Positions 28,083 through 36,076 of a stretch of 64,000 bases of DNA are shown in pieces (the stretch's first letter is position 1; every line of letters begins with the position of its first letter). The stretch is from the NCBI RefSeq assembly GCF_035975855.1, contig NZ_CP109055.1, positions 9,610,001-9,674,000 of the forward strand. The letters are read 5' to 3'. The position numbers were made by a program, and so were the translations under genes. The DNA comes from Streptomyces sp. NBC_01304 (GTDB lineage: Bacteria > Actinomycetota > Actinomycetes > Streptomycetales > Streptomycetaceae). Under the pieces are notes generated by a model. It did no database searches. It saw only the letters and a list, made by a program, of their open reading frames with translations, and was not told where the DNA came from.

Positions 28083-28898
28083 TCACGCTACTTGCCGCCC
28101 GGAGCACGCGGAGCACCCGTCATGTCCGGAGCATCCGTCACGCCCGCACCGGGAACGCTCCGGCGCCCCCGGAACCCGCCCGCGCAGCCGATCCCGTTTG
28201 CGCCAGGCGACCACCAGCGCGGCCAGGCCCGTCACCGCGATGAAGCCCATCGCGATCAGGAAGGCGGGCGAGGTGGGCGTCGCGGCGCGGCTGCCGGCGA
28301 CGACGTACGCCGCGGTGTTCGGAATCGAGCCGAGCCCCGTCGCCACCAGGAACGGCACCCACCGCATGCGGGAGACGGCCGCGCAGTAATTGGCCGCGGC
28401 GAACGGCACGCCCGGAAAGAGCCGGGCCGCCAGCATCGAGCGGAAGCCGTGCCGGCTCAGCTGCCCGTCCAGCGCGTGCACCCAGCGCCCCCGCAGCAGC
28501 GGCCGCAGCGCGTCCTGCCCGAGCACCCGCCCGAGCCCGAAGGCGATCCCCGCCCCGAGCACCGTCCCGGCCAGCGACCCCACGAGCCCCGCCTGCGAAC
28601 CGAACAGCGCGCCGGCGGCCAGATTCAGCAGGGGACGCGGCACGAACGCCGCCGTGCACAGGCCGTACGCCACCGCGAAGACCACGACCGCCGCCGCGCC
28701 GTTGATGTGCGGGGGCCAGCCGTCCTGGAGTATCCGCTGCGGCTCGAAGAGCAGCACGCCCGTCCCGGCGCCGGCAAGGAGCACCACGAGGAGGGAGAGC
28801 CTTGACCAGGGGGAGAGCAACGCGCGGCCGCAGCGCACGCCGAGCCCCGCGGGTGCGGGGGCCGGGGCGGGGGCCGGTCGGGTGGCTTGCTCGAGCAT
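28083..28898 (-). CDS. TVP38/TMEM64-family (DedA-related) membrane protein
   Basis: A 271-residue protein with an Ala/Pro-rich N-terminus, then a VTT-type membrane domain: FVPRPLLNLAAGALFG, the Gly-rich re-entrant segment SLAGTVLGAGIAFGLGR, and ARLFPGVPFAAANYCAAVSR with the conserved proline. These proteins are multi-helix membrane proteins, probably lipid scramblases or transporters in the VTT superfamily. The C-terminal 25 residues are Cys/Gly/Ser-rich low-complexity sequence arising from a short DNA repeat, so the true function probably ends before it. Confidence 0.85.
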   Translation of the reverse strand: MLEQATRPAPAPAPAPAGLGVRCGRALLSPWSRLSLLVVLLAGAGTGVLLFEPQRILQDGWPPHINGAAAVVVFAVAYGLCTAAFVPRPLLNLAAGALFGSQAGLVGSLAGTVLGAGIAFGLGRVLGQDALRPLLRGRWVHALDGQLSRHGFRSMLAARLFPGVPFAAANYCAAVSRMRWVPFLVATGLGSIPNTAAYVVAGSRAATPTSPAFLIAMGFIAVTGLAALVVAWRKRDRLRGRVPGAPERSRCGRDGCSGHDGCSACSGRQVA

Positions 28899-28989
28899 CC
28901 GGGGAGACTAGCCGACGTATGTGTGTGATCGCCGTAATGCGGTCGTACGTGTGACGCACGCGTGACCGTTGTCGGCCGACGGTTACATG

Positions 28990-29096
28990 GGGCTCGGGCA
29001 CCAGGGACAGAAGCCTCGGGCACCCGGAACATGATCCTCAGGCGCCAGGGACAGAAGGCTCGGGCACCAGGGACATGAGGCTCGGACGCCCGGCGC
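28990..29096. repeat. About five imperfect 22-bp tandem repeats
   Basis: Units begin GGCTCGGGCACCAGGGACA and vary at several positions. They occupy the 5' flank of the AlkD-type gene, within a 200-bp intergenic region shared with the divergent TVP38-type gene. No function is evident. Confidence 0.7.
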
Positions 29097-29102
29097 CGTA
29101 AT

Positions 29103-29834
29103 GTGCGGAGCGTGAACGCCAAGCACCCCACCGTGCCGCCCAGCGCCCTCGCCGACACCGTCCTCGACCGCCTGGTCGCGCTGTACCCCACGGCCGCCGA
29201 CCCGGAGCGGGCCGTGCAGGTGCAGGCCTATCTCAAGGGCGTCGCCCCCTTCCTCGGCATCATGTCGCCCGAGCGGCGGGCCCTGTCCCGACGGGTCCTG
29301 GAGGGCACCGGCCGCCCCGACGAGGCGGACTGCACGGCGATCGCCCTGCGCTGCTGGGAGCTGCCCGAGCGCGAGTACCACTACTTCGCCGTCGACTATC
29401 TGCGCCGCCACGTCCGGCGCTCCTCCTCCGGCTTCCTGCCGGTCGCCCGGCACCTGATCACCACGGTCTCCTGGTGGGACACGGTCGACGCGCTCGCCTC
29501 GCACGTCGTGGGCGGTCTGGTCGTGGCGGACCCGAAGCTCAGGGCCGACATGGATGCCTGGATCGAGGACGACGATCTCTGGGTCGCCCGCACCGCACTC
29601 CTCCACCAGCTCCGTTACAAGTCGGCCACCGACACCGACCGTCTCTTCGCCTACTGCCTGCGCCGGGCCGACCACCCCGACTTCTTCCTCCGCAAGGCCA
29701 TCGGCTGGTGTCTGCGCGAGTACGCGAAGACCGATGCGGAGGCGGTACGTTCCTTCGTCGCGGCCCACCGGGACCGGTTGGCCCCGCTGTCGGTGCGCGA
29801 GGCGCTGAAGAACGTAGGGGCCGAGGAGTCGTAG
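29103..29834 (+). CDS. AlkD-like DNA alkylation repair protein
   Basis: A 243-residue all-helical HEAT-like repeat protein. Landmarks are AYLKGVAPFLGIMSPERR near residue 43, REYHYFAVDYLRRH, SWWDTVDALASHVVGGL and FFLRKAIGWCLREYAKTD, all conserved in the AlkC/AlkD glycosylase family, which removes N3- and N7-alkylpurines from DNA. The family's catalytic Asp lies in the WWDTVD segment. The start is GTG 29103, or GTG 29112 just inside. Confidence 0.9.
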   Translation: MRSVNAKHPTVPPSALADTVLDRLVALYPTAADPERAVQVQAYLKGVAPFLGIMSPERRALSRRVLEGTGRPDEADCTAIALRCWELPEREYHYFAVDYLRRHVRRSSSGFLPVARHLITTVSWWDTVDALASHVVGGLVVADPKLRADMDAWIEDDDLWVARTALLHQLRYKSATDTDRLFAYCLRRADHPDFFLRKAIGWCLREYAKTDAEAVRSFVAAHRDRLAPLSVREALKNVGAEES

Positions 29835-29845
29835 GGCGCCCGCGA

Positions 29846-30868
29846 CTAGAGGGAGCCCCGTGGGTGTGCTCCTCTGTCGAGCGGGCGCACGGTGTGGGCA
29901 CGGTGCAGCTTGTCCGGGTTGCGCATGACGTACAGGGCGGTGATCCGCCCCTCCTGGATCTCGAACGCGAGCAGCCAGTCGAGGCCGCCGTCCGTGAGGC
30001 AGCGGGCCGCGGGCATGCCGTTGTACGTGGCGTACTCGATCCGCGTCGTCGGCGTGATGCCGGTGCGGGCCACGCCGAGGACGAACCGGGCGACGTCGCC
30101 CTGCCCGGTGATCGGACGCCGGGCGGCGGACACCTTCCCGCCGCCGTCGGAGATCTGCACGACGTCCGGCGCCAGCAGGTCCATCAGCGCCTGGACCTCG
30201 CCGGTCGAGGTCGAGAGGAGGAACCGCCGGACGATCTCGCGGGTGGCGGCGGAGTCGGGCTCGAAGCGGCGACGCCGCGCGTGCACGTGCCCGCGTGCGC
30301 GGTGCGCGATCTGCCGGACGGTGATCTCGGTCTTGCCGATCGAGGCGGCGATCTCGCCGTGCGTGTAGCCGAACACGTCGTGCAGCAGGAACACCGCGCG
30401 CTCGGCCGGGCTCAGCGTCTCCAGGACCAGCATCATGGCCACCGACACCGACTCGGCCAGCACCGCGTCGTCGCTCACCTCGGGAGCGGTGCGGATCGGT
30501 TCGGGCAGCCAGGTGCCGATGTAGTCCTCACGCCTCGCCCGGACGGCGCGCAGGTGGTTGAGGGCCTGCCGGGTCACCACCCGGACGAGGTAGGCGCGCG
30601 GATGCCCGATCTTCGCCGGATCGACCGCGCTCCACCGCAGATAGCTCTCCTGCAGCACGTCCTCGGCGTCGGCGGCGCTGCCCAGCATCTCGTACGCGAT
30701 GGTGAACAGCAGGGGCCGGTGCTCCGTGAAGGCACCCTCCGCGTTCTCCGCGTTCTCCGCGTTCTCCGCGTTCTCCGCGTTCTCCGCGACCTCGGCATCC
30801 TCGGCTCTCTCGGCATCCTCAGGCATCAAACGGCTCCCACGTTCGCTCTTGTTCTCCCATGGAGACAC
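29846..30868 (-). CDS. ECF41-type RNA polymerase sigma factor with SnoaL-like C-terminus
   Basis: A 340-residue protein. Region 2 (PLLFTIAYEMLGSAADAEDV) starts near residue 53 and region 4 contains LSPAERAVFLLHDVFGYTHG. The C-terminal 120-residue NTF2/SnoaL-like extension carries both ECF41 hallmark motifs, DGGGK and NPDKL, through which these factors regulate themselves. The usual partner (a carboxymuconolactone-decarboxylase-type or oxidoreductase protein) is not adjacent. ATG 30868 follows GAGGTG; ATG 30826 with GGGAG is also possible. The N-terminus has an unusual AEN tripeptide repeat (see repeat entry). Confidence 0.92.
   Translation of the reverse strand: MSPWENKSERGSRLMPEDAERAEDAEVAENAENAENAENAENAEGAFTEHRPLLFTIAYEMLGSAADAEDVLQESYLRWSAVDPAKIGHPRAYLVRVVTRQALNHLRAVRARREDYIGTWLPEPIRTAPEVSDDAVLAESVSVAMMLVLETLSPAERAVFLLHDVFGYTHGEIAASIGKTEITVRQIAHRARGHVHARRRRFEPDSAATREIVRRFLLSTSTGEVQALMDLLAPDVVQISDGGGKVSAARRPITGQGDVARFVLGVARTGITPTTRIEYATYNGMPAARCLTDGGLDWLLAFEIQEGRITALYVMRNPDKLHRAHTVRPLDRGAHPRGSL
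30738..30789. repeat. In-frame 9-bp tandem repeat in the sigma factor gene
   Basis: CTCCGCGTT is repeated more than five times without change, encoding (AEN)n in the acidic N-terminal tail of the ECF41 sigma factor. Copy-number slippage would change the tail in 3-residue steps without a frameshift. Confidence 0.85.
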
Positions 30869-31292
30869 CTCGCAGCGGCAGACCGTGACAGTCCGTCGGT
30901 GTGAACCACTTCACAGTCGTCGGTCAACTCCCGTGCGGGGAAAAACCATTCGACCCGCCCCGGCCGATCGGCGATGATCGGTCGCATGTTCCGGCACGCC
31001 TTCCTCGCAGCTCCGTCCGCAGTCGCGGACGCTGCTCAGGCTGCCGATTTCCCGGACTTCCCGGCCGCTGATCTGCTTGCCGGTCCCGCGGCCGGTCTCC
31101 TCGCAGCCGATGCCGCAGCCGATGCGCTGCCCGACGCCTTCGACGGCGTCCGAAGCTGACTCTCCCCGGACACTCCGGCGGACCCCGCAGGGGGAGGGTC
31201 GGCCAGACCCAGGGGTCCCCGCCCTCCGCGCGAGCCGACTGACACCCGGCGCGGAAGGCCACCAGCTTCCAGTTCCAGAAGGAACGAACTGC
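30869..31292. promoter_or_regulatory. Intergenic region carrying the presumed tuf3 promoter
   Basis: No convincing gene lies in these 424 bp; an Ala-rich 61-residue frame at 30974 lacks a ribosome site and family. Several GC-rich inverted repeats lie between 31155 and 31250. AAGGA at 31280 precedes the tuf3 start, so the tuf3 promoter should lie here. Confidence 0.4.
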
Positions 31293-31376
31293 CATGCCCA
31301 AGACGGCATACGTACGCACCAAGCCACACGTCAACATCGGCACGATGGGGCACGTCGACCACGGCAAGACCCGCTA
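31293..31376 (+). pseudogene. tuf3: 5' end of a tuf3-type EF-Tu gene, cut by element insertion
   Basis: The frame reads [20 protein letters not shown] and VDHGKTR, then stops at TAA. This is the N-terminus of the divergent Streptomyces EF-Tu3 up to the P-loop GHVDHGKT. The remaining 370 residues lie 8.2 kb downstream at 39578-40678. The break coincides with the 12-bp att core. Left on its own promoter, this stub would yield only a 27-residue peptide. Confidence 0.93.
31360..31371. other. attL core of the tuf3 element
   Basis: CACGGCAAGACC occurs here and at 39572-39583 (attR). It encodes HGKT of the EF-Tu P-loop. Recombination between the copies would restore an uninterrupted tuf3 frame. Confidence 0.85.
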
Positions 31377-31469
31377 ACCCCATCCTAAGGCGCCACGTAC
31401 CAAGTGGGGAGAGCAAACAGCCCCGGCCAGCGCGCAGGGAGCGCCGAACCGGGGCCATTCGTGAGGGTT

Positions 31470-31649
31470 CTACGTTGCGCGGAGCCAGCGCCACCCGACC
31501 CACCCGGTGACCGTAACGGCCGTGAGGACCAGGGCCCGCCCGCGCCATCGACGCACGTGATCGCTGGGGGTCGCTGGTCGCGTGGGGTGAAGGTCAAAGG
31601 CGAACTCAGGCTCGGGGCGAGTTCCAACGGGGCGGGGTTCGTCGTTCAT
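31470..31649 (-). CDS. Small membrane protein (59 aa)
   Basis: The ATG overlaps the stop of the lipoprotein gene (ATGA). It reads MNDEPRPVGTRPEPEFAFDL, then a basic stretch (HVRRWRGR) and one C-terminal membrane helix (ALVLTAVTVTGWVGWRWL). Coupling and codon use support a real gene. No family is recognised; it may partner the secreted protein encoded just upstream. Confidence 0.6.
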   Translation of the reverse strand: MNDEPRPVGTRPEPEFAFDLHPTRPATPSDHVRRWRGRALVLTAVTVTGWVGWRWLRAT

Positions 31650-32131
31650 CCACAGTCCTTAGCGGCGACCGTGACGGACGGGCTTTCGGACTCTCCCGAG
31701 TCGCCCTTGCCGTCCGGCTCTTTCACCAGTTGAGCGAACGCCTTGAGGGTAGTCCGGTACACCCCCGGGACACAGGCGATCCCCACCGTGCCCTTCTTGA
31801 GGGCGTTGAGCGCAGGTGCGTTCGGATAGGTCATGTTGCCTTGCTGGATCCATGCGCCGTTCGCGTTCCGCCGCTGTATCCCTATGGTCATCGTGTGCCG
31901 TATGACCGCCTCTCGGCACTTCACGTCGGCATAGCCCCTGATCTTTCCGTCTTGCTGATCGACGTACGGCGCAGATATTCGATGGCTACAGCGTCCCAAG
32001 AGCACGTTGCCACGGATCGTCACGCCGTCCGGCGTCGACTCCTCCGACCCGCAACCGCCTTCCGCACCGAGTAGCGCGAGGGTCAGCGCCGGTATCGCCA
32101 CGAGCTGTAATGCCTTGCGTGCACGAATCAC
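31646..32131 (-). CDS. Secreted lipoprotein-like protein of the element
   Basis: A 161-residue protein from GTG 32131 with GGGAG 5 nt upstream. It has a clear signal peptide (MIRARKALQLVAIPALTLAL) ending in LLGAEGGC, which may be a lipobox. The mature part has four further cysteines (GRCSHR, VKCREA, IACVPG, KDCG), suggesting disulfides, and belongs to no family I recognise. Exported proteins in phage-related elements often modify the host surface against other phages; that role here is speculation. Confidence 0.75.
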   Translation of the reverse strand: MIRARKALQLVAIPALTLALLGAEGGCGSEESTPDGVTIRGNVLLGRCSHRISAPYVDQQDGKIRGYADVKCREAVIRHTMTIGIQRRNANGAWIQQGNMTYPNAPALNALKKGTVGIACVPGVYRTTLKAFAQLVKEPDGKGDSGESESPSVTVAAKDCG

Positions 32132-32153
32132 GGTGTCTCCCTGTTCAGTTGAG

Positions 32154-32224
32154 CCCGCCTCTCAGCGGGTCACGCGCTCACGTGGGGTTGGTTTTGCGCG
32201 TGCCCTTCACCGCTGAGAGGCGGG
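32154..32224 (-). terminator. 15-bp inverted repeat between two gene groups of the element
   Basis: CCCGCCTCTCAGCGG and its complement form a perfect 15-bp stem around a 41-nt loop. It lies between the end of the short-gene run (32228) and the start of the lipoprotein gene (32131), so it probably separates two transcripts. Confidence 0.6.
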
Positions 32225-32227
32225 GGT

Positions 32228-32341
32228 CTATGGGTGTGGTCTTGCGACGGCTACGCCGATCACGAACCCGCATGACGCGCTGATGGCGATGATCAGAAGA
32301 GGACCGGCCAGCGCGTACACGCGGTCACGTAATCGCGTCAC
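32228..32341 (-). CDS. Single-helix membrane peptide (37 aa)
   Basis: The GTG at 32341 overlaps the preceding stop (GTGA). The peptide is VTRLRDRVYALAGPLLIIAI followed by SASCGFVIGVAVARPHP: a short basic head and one membrane helix. The overlap with its neighbour is the main evidence that it is real. Function unknown. Confidence 0.5.
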   Translation of the reverse strand: MTRLRDRVYALAGPLLIIAISASCGFVIGVAVARPHP

Positions 32342-32541
32342 TGTTGCCCCACTGAGCGCCGGTCGGTGGGGTGCCCGTAGATCATGTGAACGTGCATGGC
32401 CTGAACCATGATCTTTACTCCGTCCGCGCTCAGTTCCCGTGCCGCCTTGACGACCAAGGCCCGTAGCGCCGCGCACACATGACAGGTGTTCGGGTTGATC
32501 GGGCCAGGGCGCGGGGTCTTGAGGTCAAGCGGGGTGATCAC
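32338..32541 (-). CDS. Small CxxC protein (67 aa)
   Basis: GTG 32541 overlaps the upstream stop. The protein has a CHVCAALRALVVKAARELSA segment and ends in a His/Met-rich tail (VQAMHVHMIYGH). One CxxC plus histidines could bind zinc. It is the third of a chain of start-stop overlapping short genes typical of phage early regions. No family recognised. Confidence 0.6.
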   Translation of the reverse strand: MITPLDLKTPRPGPINPNTCHVCAALRALVVKAARELSADGVKIMVQAMHVHMIYGHPTDRRSVGQQ

Positions 32542-32774
32542 TGACGCCCCCTGATCTGGCACTCACCACACGGGAACGGACACGCATGCCCTGTGCCGCC
32601 CGGCGGTATGTAGACCACCCCTGACCGCCGGTCCATGGCCCCGCCGTACTCATCCCACCAACCGGCCGGAGAGTCCGCGTACGGGCTGTCTGGGCCGTCT
32701 ATGAGGCTGACTAGCTTCGGGGCCGGTAACGGGCTCTCAGCGGGCCGCTTGGGGGCTCTTGCGGGTGTGGTCAT
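32538..32774 (-). CDS. Small Cys-rich hypothetical protein (78 aa)
   Basis: ATG 32774 overlaps the stop of the preceding gene (TGATG). The C-terminus carries HACPFPCGECQIRG, a compact four-residue Cys/His cluster. The middle has the acidic segment DGPDSPYADSPAGWWDEYGG. Translational coupling on both sides supports it. No family recognised. Confidence 0.6.
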   Translation of the reverse strand: MTTPARAPKRPAESPLPAPKLVSLIDGPDSPYADSPAGWWDEYGGAMDRRSGVVYIPPGGTGHACPFPCGECQIRGRQ

Positions 32775-32977
32775 CAGTGGGCGTCCTTGAGGTGGCGCCG
32801 CATCCTGACGTTGATGTCCGAGATCTTGGACCGGTCGCCGTTCGCCTTTGCCGTCGTCCGCTGATCTACGAGGTTGGCGCACAGGGTGCAGCCGTCTACC
32901 GGCTGTGGGTCGCCGTCCAGTCTGAGCGGAAGATCTACGGGCCGCTCTTGCGCCGTTTGCCTCGCCATGGTCACCAT
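32774..32977 (-). CDS. Small CxxC protein opening the short-gene run (67 aa)
   Basis: ATG 32977 (a second ATG lies at 32968) lies 5 bp from a palindromic operator-like site. The protein contains DGCTLCANLVDQRTTAKANG and a basic C-terminal helix (KISDINVRMRRHLKD). It is the first of four coupled short genes running away from the XRE regulator. It may bind nucleic acid; unproven. Confidence 0.6.
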   Translation of the reverse strand: MVTMARQTAQERPVDLPLRLDGDPQPVDGCTLCANLVDQRTTAKANGDRSKISDINVRMRRHLKDAH

Positions 32978-32981
32978 CCCG

Positions 32982-32995
32982 CTTGATTCATCAAG
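32982..32995. promoter_or_regulatory. Palindromic operator candidate between regulator and short-gene run
   Basis: CTTGATTCATCAAG is a 14-bp perfect palindrome just upstream of the first short gene and 147 bp before the divergent XRE regulator. It is a likely binding site for that regulator in a phage-type switch. Confidence 0.55.
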
Positions 32996-33141
32996 TCCGT
33001 TACTGATGTGGGCTGTTGACCTACAGAAGCGCGTCGACTGGGCCAGTACCACGGCAGAAAGGCCGCAGTTCCGCCGCACCCTGGCAGCACTGGCTACGCT
33101 GACCAGGGAAGACGTATGCGCACTAGGGAGGACCGGCCACG

Positions 33142-34362
33142 ATGACCAGCAGGCGGCGGAGGTTGGCGGAGCGCCGGAAAGCGTGTGGGTTCAATCAAGA
33201 GGAATTCGCGGAAGCGGTTGGCGTTGACCGCTCAACAGTGCAGCGTTGGGAGAAAGGAAGCAGCGGTCCGCAACCGTGGCAGCGACCAAAGATCGCTAAG
33301 GCGTTGGCCGTTACGGCGAATGAACTTGACGCGCTGCTAGTTCCCGACGCATACGCGCCGCCGCAACCTCCCGGCCGTTGGCTTGCTGTTGCGCCTGTGG
33401 GTGGTGACGATGAATTCGATGCTCTCGAACTGGCTCGGCGGGTATCGGCAAGCGACGTGGGCAAGGAGACATTGAATCGCCTAGAACAGGCGTTCGATGA
33501 ATTGGCTATGAAATACCCGGTCTCCCCGCCACAGGAACTGTTGGAACGGGTCCGCAAACACTCGGCTTACGTCTCGCATCTAATGGATGCGCGCATGACG
33601 CTTGCGGAACAGCGCCGCCTTTACGTGGTCGGCGGATGGTTCCAGCTATTGGGAGCCACGCTGCATATCGACCTGAACCAGGAGCACGCGGCTACGGCCC
33701 GTTTGCAGACAGCGGCAGTACTCGCGCAACATGCCGAGCACCGCGAAATTGAGGCGTGGTGTTACGAGACGGACGCTTGGCGTGTCCTCACGGATGGCGA
33801 GTATGGCCGCGCGCTAGAGCTGTCGAAGATTGCTCAGGAGCTAGCGCCGGTCGGGAGTTCGGTTGCCATTCAGGCGACAGCGCAAGAGGGTAGGGCGAGC
33901 GCGCGCCTCGGTGAAGGCCCCGGAACCTACGCAGCCATTGAACGTGTGCAGCGCATGTCTTCCTCGCTCGTTCCACGGAAAGGCACGGAGCACCACTACC
34001 AGTACGACCCCAGTAAGGCGCTGGCGTACACGGCAACAACGCTGGCTTGGGTCGGAGATCCGGCGGCGGAAGGATACGCGCGGGAAGTCATTGCGCGACT
34101 TGCCCCCGCTGACGACGTAGAGAAATGGCCGCGCCGGGTCGCGTCAGCCAATATTGATTTGGCGTTGGCCTTGCTCGGTGGTGACCGGATAGACGAGGCA
34201 TGTAACTCGGCGCAGCGGGCCATACTGTCCGGCCGCATTGTCCCCTCGAATCACTGGCGCGCGCTAGAAGTTGTCAAGGCCGTTGAGACTCGACAACTCC
34301 CGGAAGCCTCGGATCTCCGAGAGGCGTACCAGGGATTGAAAGCCCTCCCGAGCGGAAGCTAG
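33142..34362 (+). CDS. XRE-family regulator with TPR-like C-terminus
   Basis: A 406-residue protein. The HTH lies in residues 5-60 (RLAERRKACGFNQEEFAEAV, DRSTVQRWEKG). A long helical region with TPR-like repeats follows (HAATARLQTAAVLAQHAEHR, ALELSKIAQELAPVG). This family is common in actinobacterial integrative elements and senses peptide or protein ligands in related systems. It is the only rightward gene in the element's centre and faces the short-gene run, so it is the probable master switch. Confidence 0.85.
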   Translation: MTSRRRRLAERRKACGFNQEEFAEAVGVDRSTVQRWEKGSSGPQPWQRPKIAKALAVTANELDALLVPDAYAPPQPPGRWLAVAPVGGDDEFDALELARRVSASDVGKETLNRLEQAFDELAMKYPVSPPQELLERVRKHSAYVSHLMDARMTLAEQRRLYVVGGWFQLLGATLHIDLNQEHAATARLQTAAVLAQHAEHREIEAWCYETDAWRVLTDGEYGRALELSKIAQELAPVGSSVAIQATAQEGRASARLGEGPGTYAAIERVQRMSSSLVPRKGTEHHYQYDPSKALAYTATTLAWVGDPAAEGYAREVIARLAPADDVEKWPRRVASANIDLALALLGGDRIDEACNSAQRAILSGRIVPSNHWRALEVVKAVETRQLPEASDLREAYQGLKALPSGS

Positions 34363-34373
34363 GAACGCAAGAA

Positions 34374-34403
34374 GCCCCCGACAGCCGCGCGGCCATCGGG
34401 GGT
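34374..34403 (+). terminator. Terminator after the XRE regulator
   Basis: GCCCCCGA pairs with TCGGGGGT, with an inner GCCGCGCGGC palindrome. It begins 12 bp after the stop codon. Confidence 0.75.
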
Positions 34404-34799
34404 CTGGAGCACCCCTTGACGTTCAGGGGTGGTTGGCGGATGCGGCGCGCAGAATCTCACGGCCGCCCGCATGCATCGTACAGTCGTCCGTGCCACCGGA
34501 TCGAAGGCGGCGAAACCCTTGGGGCGCCTGGGGTGAGCCTCGCGGCCGGCCGGAATAGCGCCGAAATCCGAAGGTGGCCCAGCGGGATTGCGTCACGATC
34601 CGTGTTCAACTGCGGTCCAAGGGGCTTTGGACGACCCCATATCCCGTAGCGGGAGTCAGGTGCCAGGACCCTGCGGTCTGGAAAGGTAGCGAAAAGGGGT
34701 ACCGGGCCACCCCTTCCAGCGCTGAAAGTCACCATTGAATGCAAGGCGGCCACGCACAGGCGCACAGATGCAAGCATGATTACAGCGAACGGTCGTCAA
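34404..34799. other. Non-coding gap holding one copy of a 23-bp repeat (34410-34432)
   Basis: No gene is convincing here. The 23-bp sequence starting CACCCCTTGACGTTCAGG is the reverse complement, with 3 mismatches, of 37380-37402. The two copies thus flank the capsid module as inverted repeats. Each copy is itself a partial palindrome (CCCCT...AGGGG). Confidence 0.5.
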
Positions 34800-35591
34800 T
34801 TACTGCGCCGCTTCAGCGGCCTCCTGGCGCTGCCGCCTTTCCTCGTTGAACTCCCGCTGAAAGTTCCTCAGTTGATCGGCTCCACTGCCGTCCGTCGTAT
34901 TCCAGCGCACTAGGTACTCGTCCCGCTTGGCTGCGTCCTCGGCGGGCATCTCGACCCCCTCGAACAGGGGCAGCGTCTGGCAGTGGCATCCACGGTGGAA
35001 CTGATCCGGTTCCATGTAGTCCGAATAGGCCGCACCCCGGCTTGCGATCATCGCGCAGAATCCGCATGGGTCGGCGTCGGTCTTGCGGTACCAGCCGATC
35101 ACATCCGGGTCATTCTCTCGGGCCTCGGCCAGCGCGTCACGGCCCCCGGACTCAGCGAGCCGCCCGGCGTCCAATGCGAGGTTGCGCCCGGCCTTGGTCA
35201 TCGTCTCGTTGAGGTCAGCGAGGAATGCCGGATCGTCGAGCCGTCCGCGCTGGAGTTCCTTTCGGACTGGTGCAGTGTGCACGTAGTACGACGCTTTGGC
35301 CTGCGCCGCTTCGGCGTCCCGGTCCCGGCCTCCCCAAAGGTCATCCGAAACGGGGTCGGCTGTGGCCAACTGCCGTATCTGTTCGTGGTACTTGACCCCT
35401 TCGGCGTACGAGCGGGAGCGGTAGTCATCGACCATTGCGAGGAACTCCCGCGTCACAGCGGAAGAACCCTCGGCCGCACGCTGCGGAGTAAGGCCGCGCC
35501 ACCAGGACGCGACCCTTTCCAACAGGCTCGCGGACACTTCCACTTGGGCCTCTTGGTAAGCCAGTGAGGCAGCGTCTGTCTCACGGCTCAT
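34800..35591 (-). CDS. MuF-like/VG15-type minor head protein
   Basis: A 263-residue protein. The C-terminal third has the signature of phage minor head (MuF/VG15-type) proteins: DADPCGFCAMIASRGAAYSD, then FHRGCHCQTLPLF. The N-terminal 150 residues are helical (WWRGLTPQRAAEGSSAVTRE). In tailed phages these proteins attach to the portal inside the capsid or carry toxins or proteases. It overlaps the scaffold gene by 4 bp (ATGA). In phages it usually precedes the scaffold and capsid genes; here it is last, and no portal gene is present. Confidence 0.75.
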   Translation of the reverse strand: MSRETDAASLAYQEAQVEVSASLLERVASWWRGLTPQRAAEGSSAVTREFLAMVDDYRSRSYAEGVKYHEQIRQLATADPVSDDLWGGRDRDAEAAQAKASYYVHTAPVRKELQRGRLDDPAFLADLNETMTKAGRNLALDAGRLAESGGRDALAEARENDPDVIGWYRKTDADPCGFCAMIASRGAAYSDYMEPDQFHRGCHCQTLPLFEGVEMPAEDAAKRDEYLVRWNTTDGSGADQLRNFQREFNEERRQRQEAAEAAQ

Positions 35592-36076
35592 GAGAACCGG
35601 TCCCGGTTATCACGCTGGACCCGTGCGGCAATCTTGCTAGCGAATCCGCCCTTGGCTCCGTCAGTCGGGTCAAGCCCTCCTGCACCGAGAACGCCACCAT
35701 TCGCCGGGGCGAACCTGGAAAGGGTCTCGGCTTCCGCCGCAAGGTCTTCCGCAGTCTCGCCCCGCAGGAACCCGGCCAGTTCATCCGGCAGGCTGAATCG
35801 GCGGGCGACGCGCTCACGTTCTAGCGCCACCTCGGCGGCCTTTACACGGGCCTCGGCGTCATCCAACTGAGTGTTCAATTGCTGGCGTAGATCCTCAGAA
35901 GTACGGAGCGCTGTAGAGGCTTGCTCCAACTCGGCCCGGAGGGAATCCAGCGAGGGGCCCTCAATGCCCGCCTCCGGGGCGGAACCAATCTCGGTGACCG
36001 ATTCCACCTCCGGGGCCTCAGGGAGGCTCACAGCGGGCTCCTGCGGCGCCTCCGAAGCGTTCTCAGTCTCATCCAC
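35588..36076 (-). CDS. Capsid scaffolding-like protein
   Basis: A 162-residue acidic protein. An unstructured N-terminus (SEAPQEPAVSLPEAPEVESV) leads into a coiled coil (SLDSLRAELEQASTALRTSE, QQLNTQLDDAEARVKAAEVA). The C-terminus is basic (GGFASKIAARVQRDNRDRF). That layout is typical of phage scaffolding proteins, which template shell assembly through a basic C-terminal helix. The GTG start overlaps the end of the capsid gene by 8 bp. Confidence 0.75.
   Translation of the reverse strand: MDETENASEAPQEPAVSLPEAPEVESVTEIGSAPEAGIEGPSLDSLRAELEQASTALRTSEDLRQQLNTQLDDAEARVKAAEVALERERVARRFSLPDELAGFLRGETAEDLAAEAETLSRFAPANGGVLGAGGLDPTDGAKGGFASKIAARVQRDNRDRFS

Noticed and set aside
28990..29096. CRISPR array
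   Set aside because: The units are contiguous imperfect tandem repeats without spacers, and no cas genes are near.
30974..31159. 61-residue Ala-rich frame upstream of tuf3
   Set aside because: No ribosome site, low complexity, and a position expected to be the tuf3 leader.
34457..34777. 106-residue frame on the - strand in the tuf3 element
   Set aside because: Poor codon bias, no ribosome site and no recognisable features; treated as non-coding.
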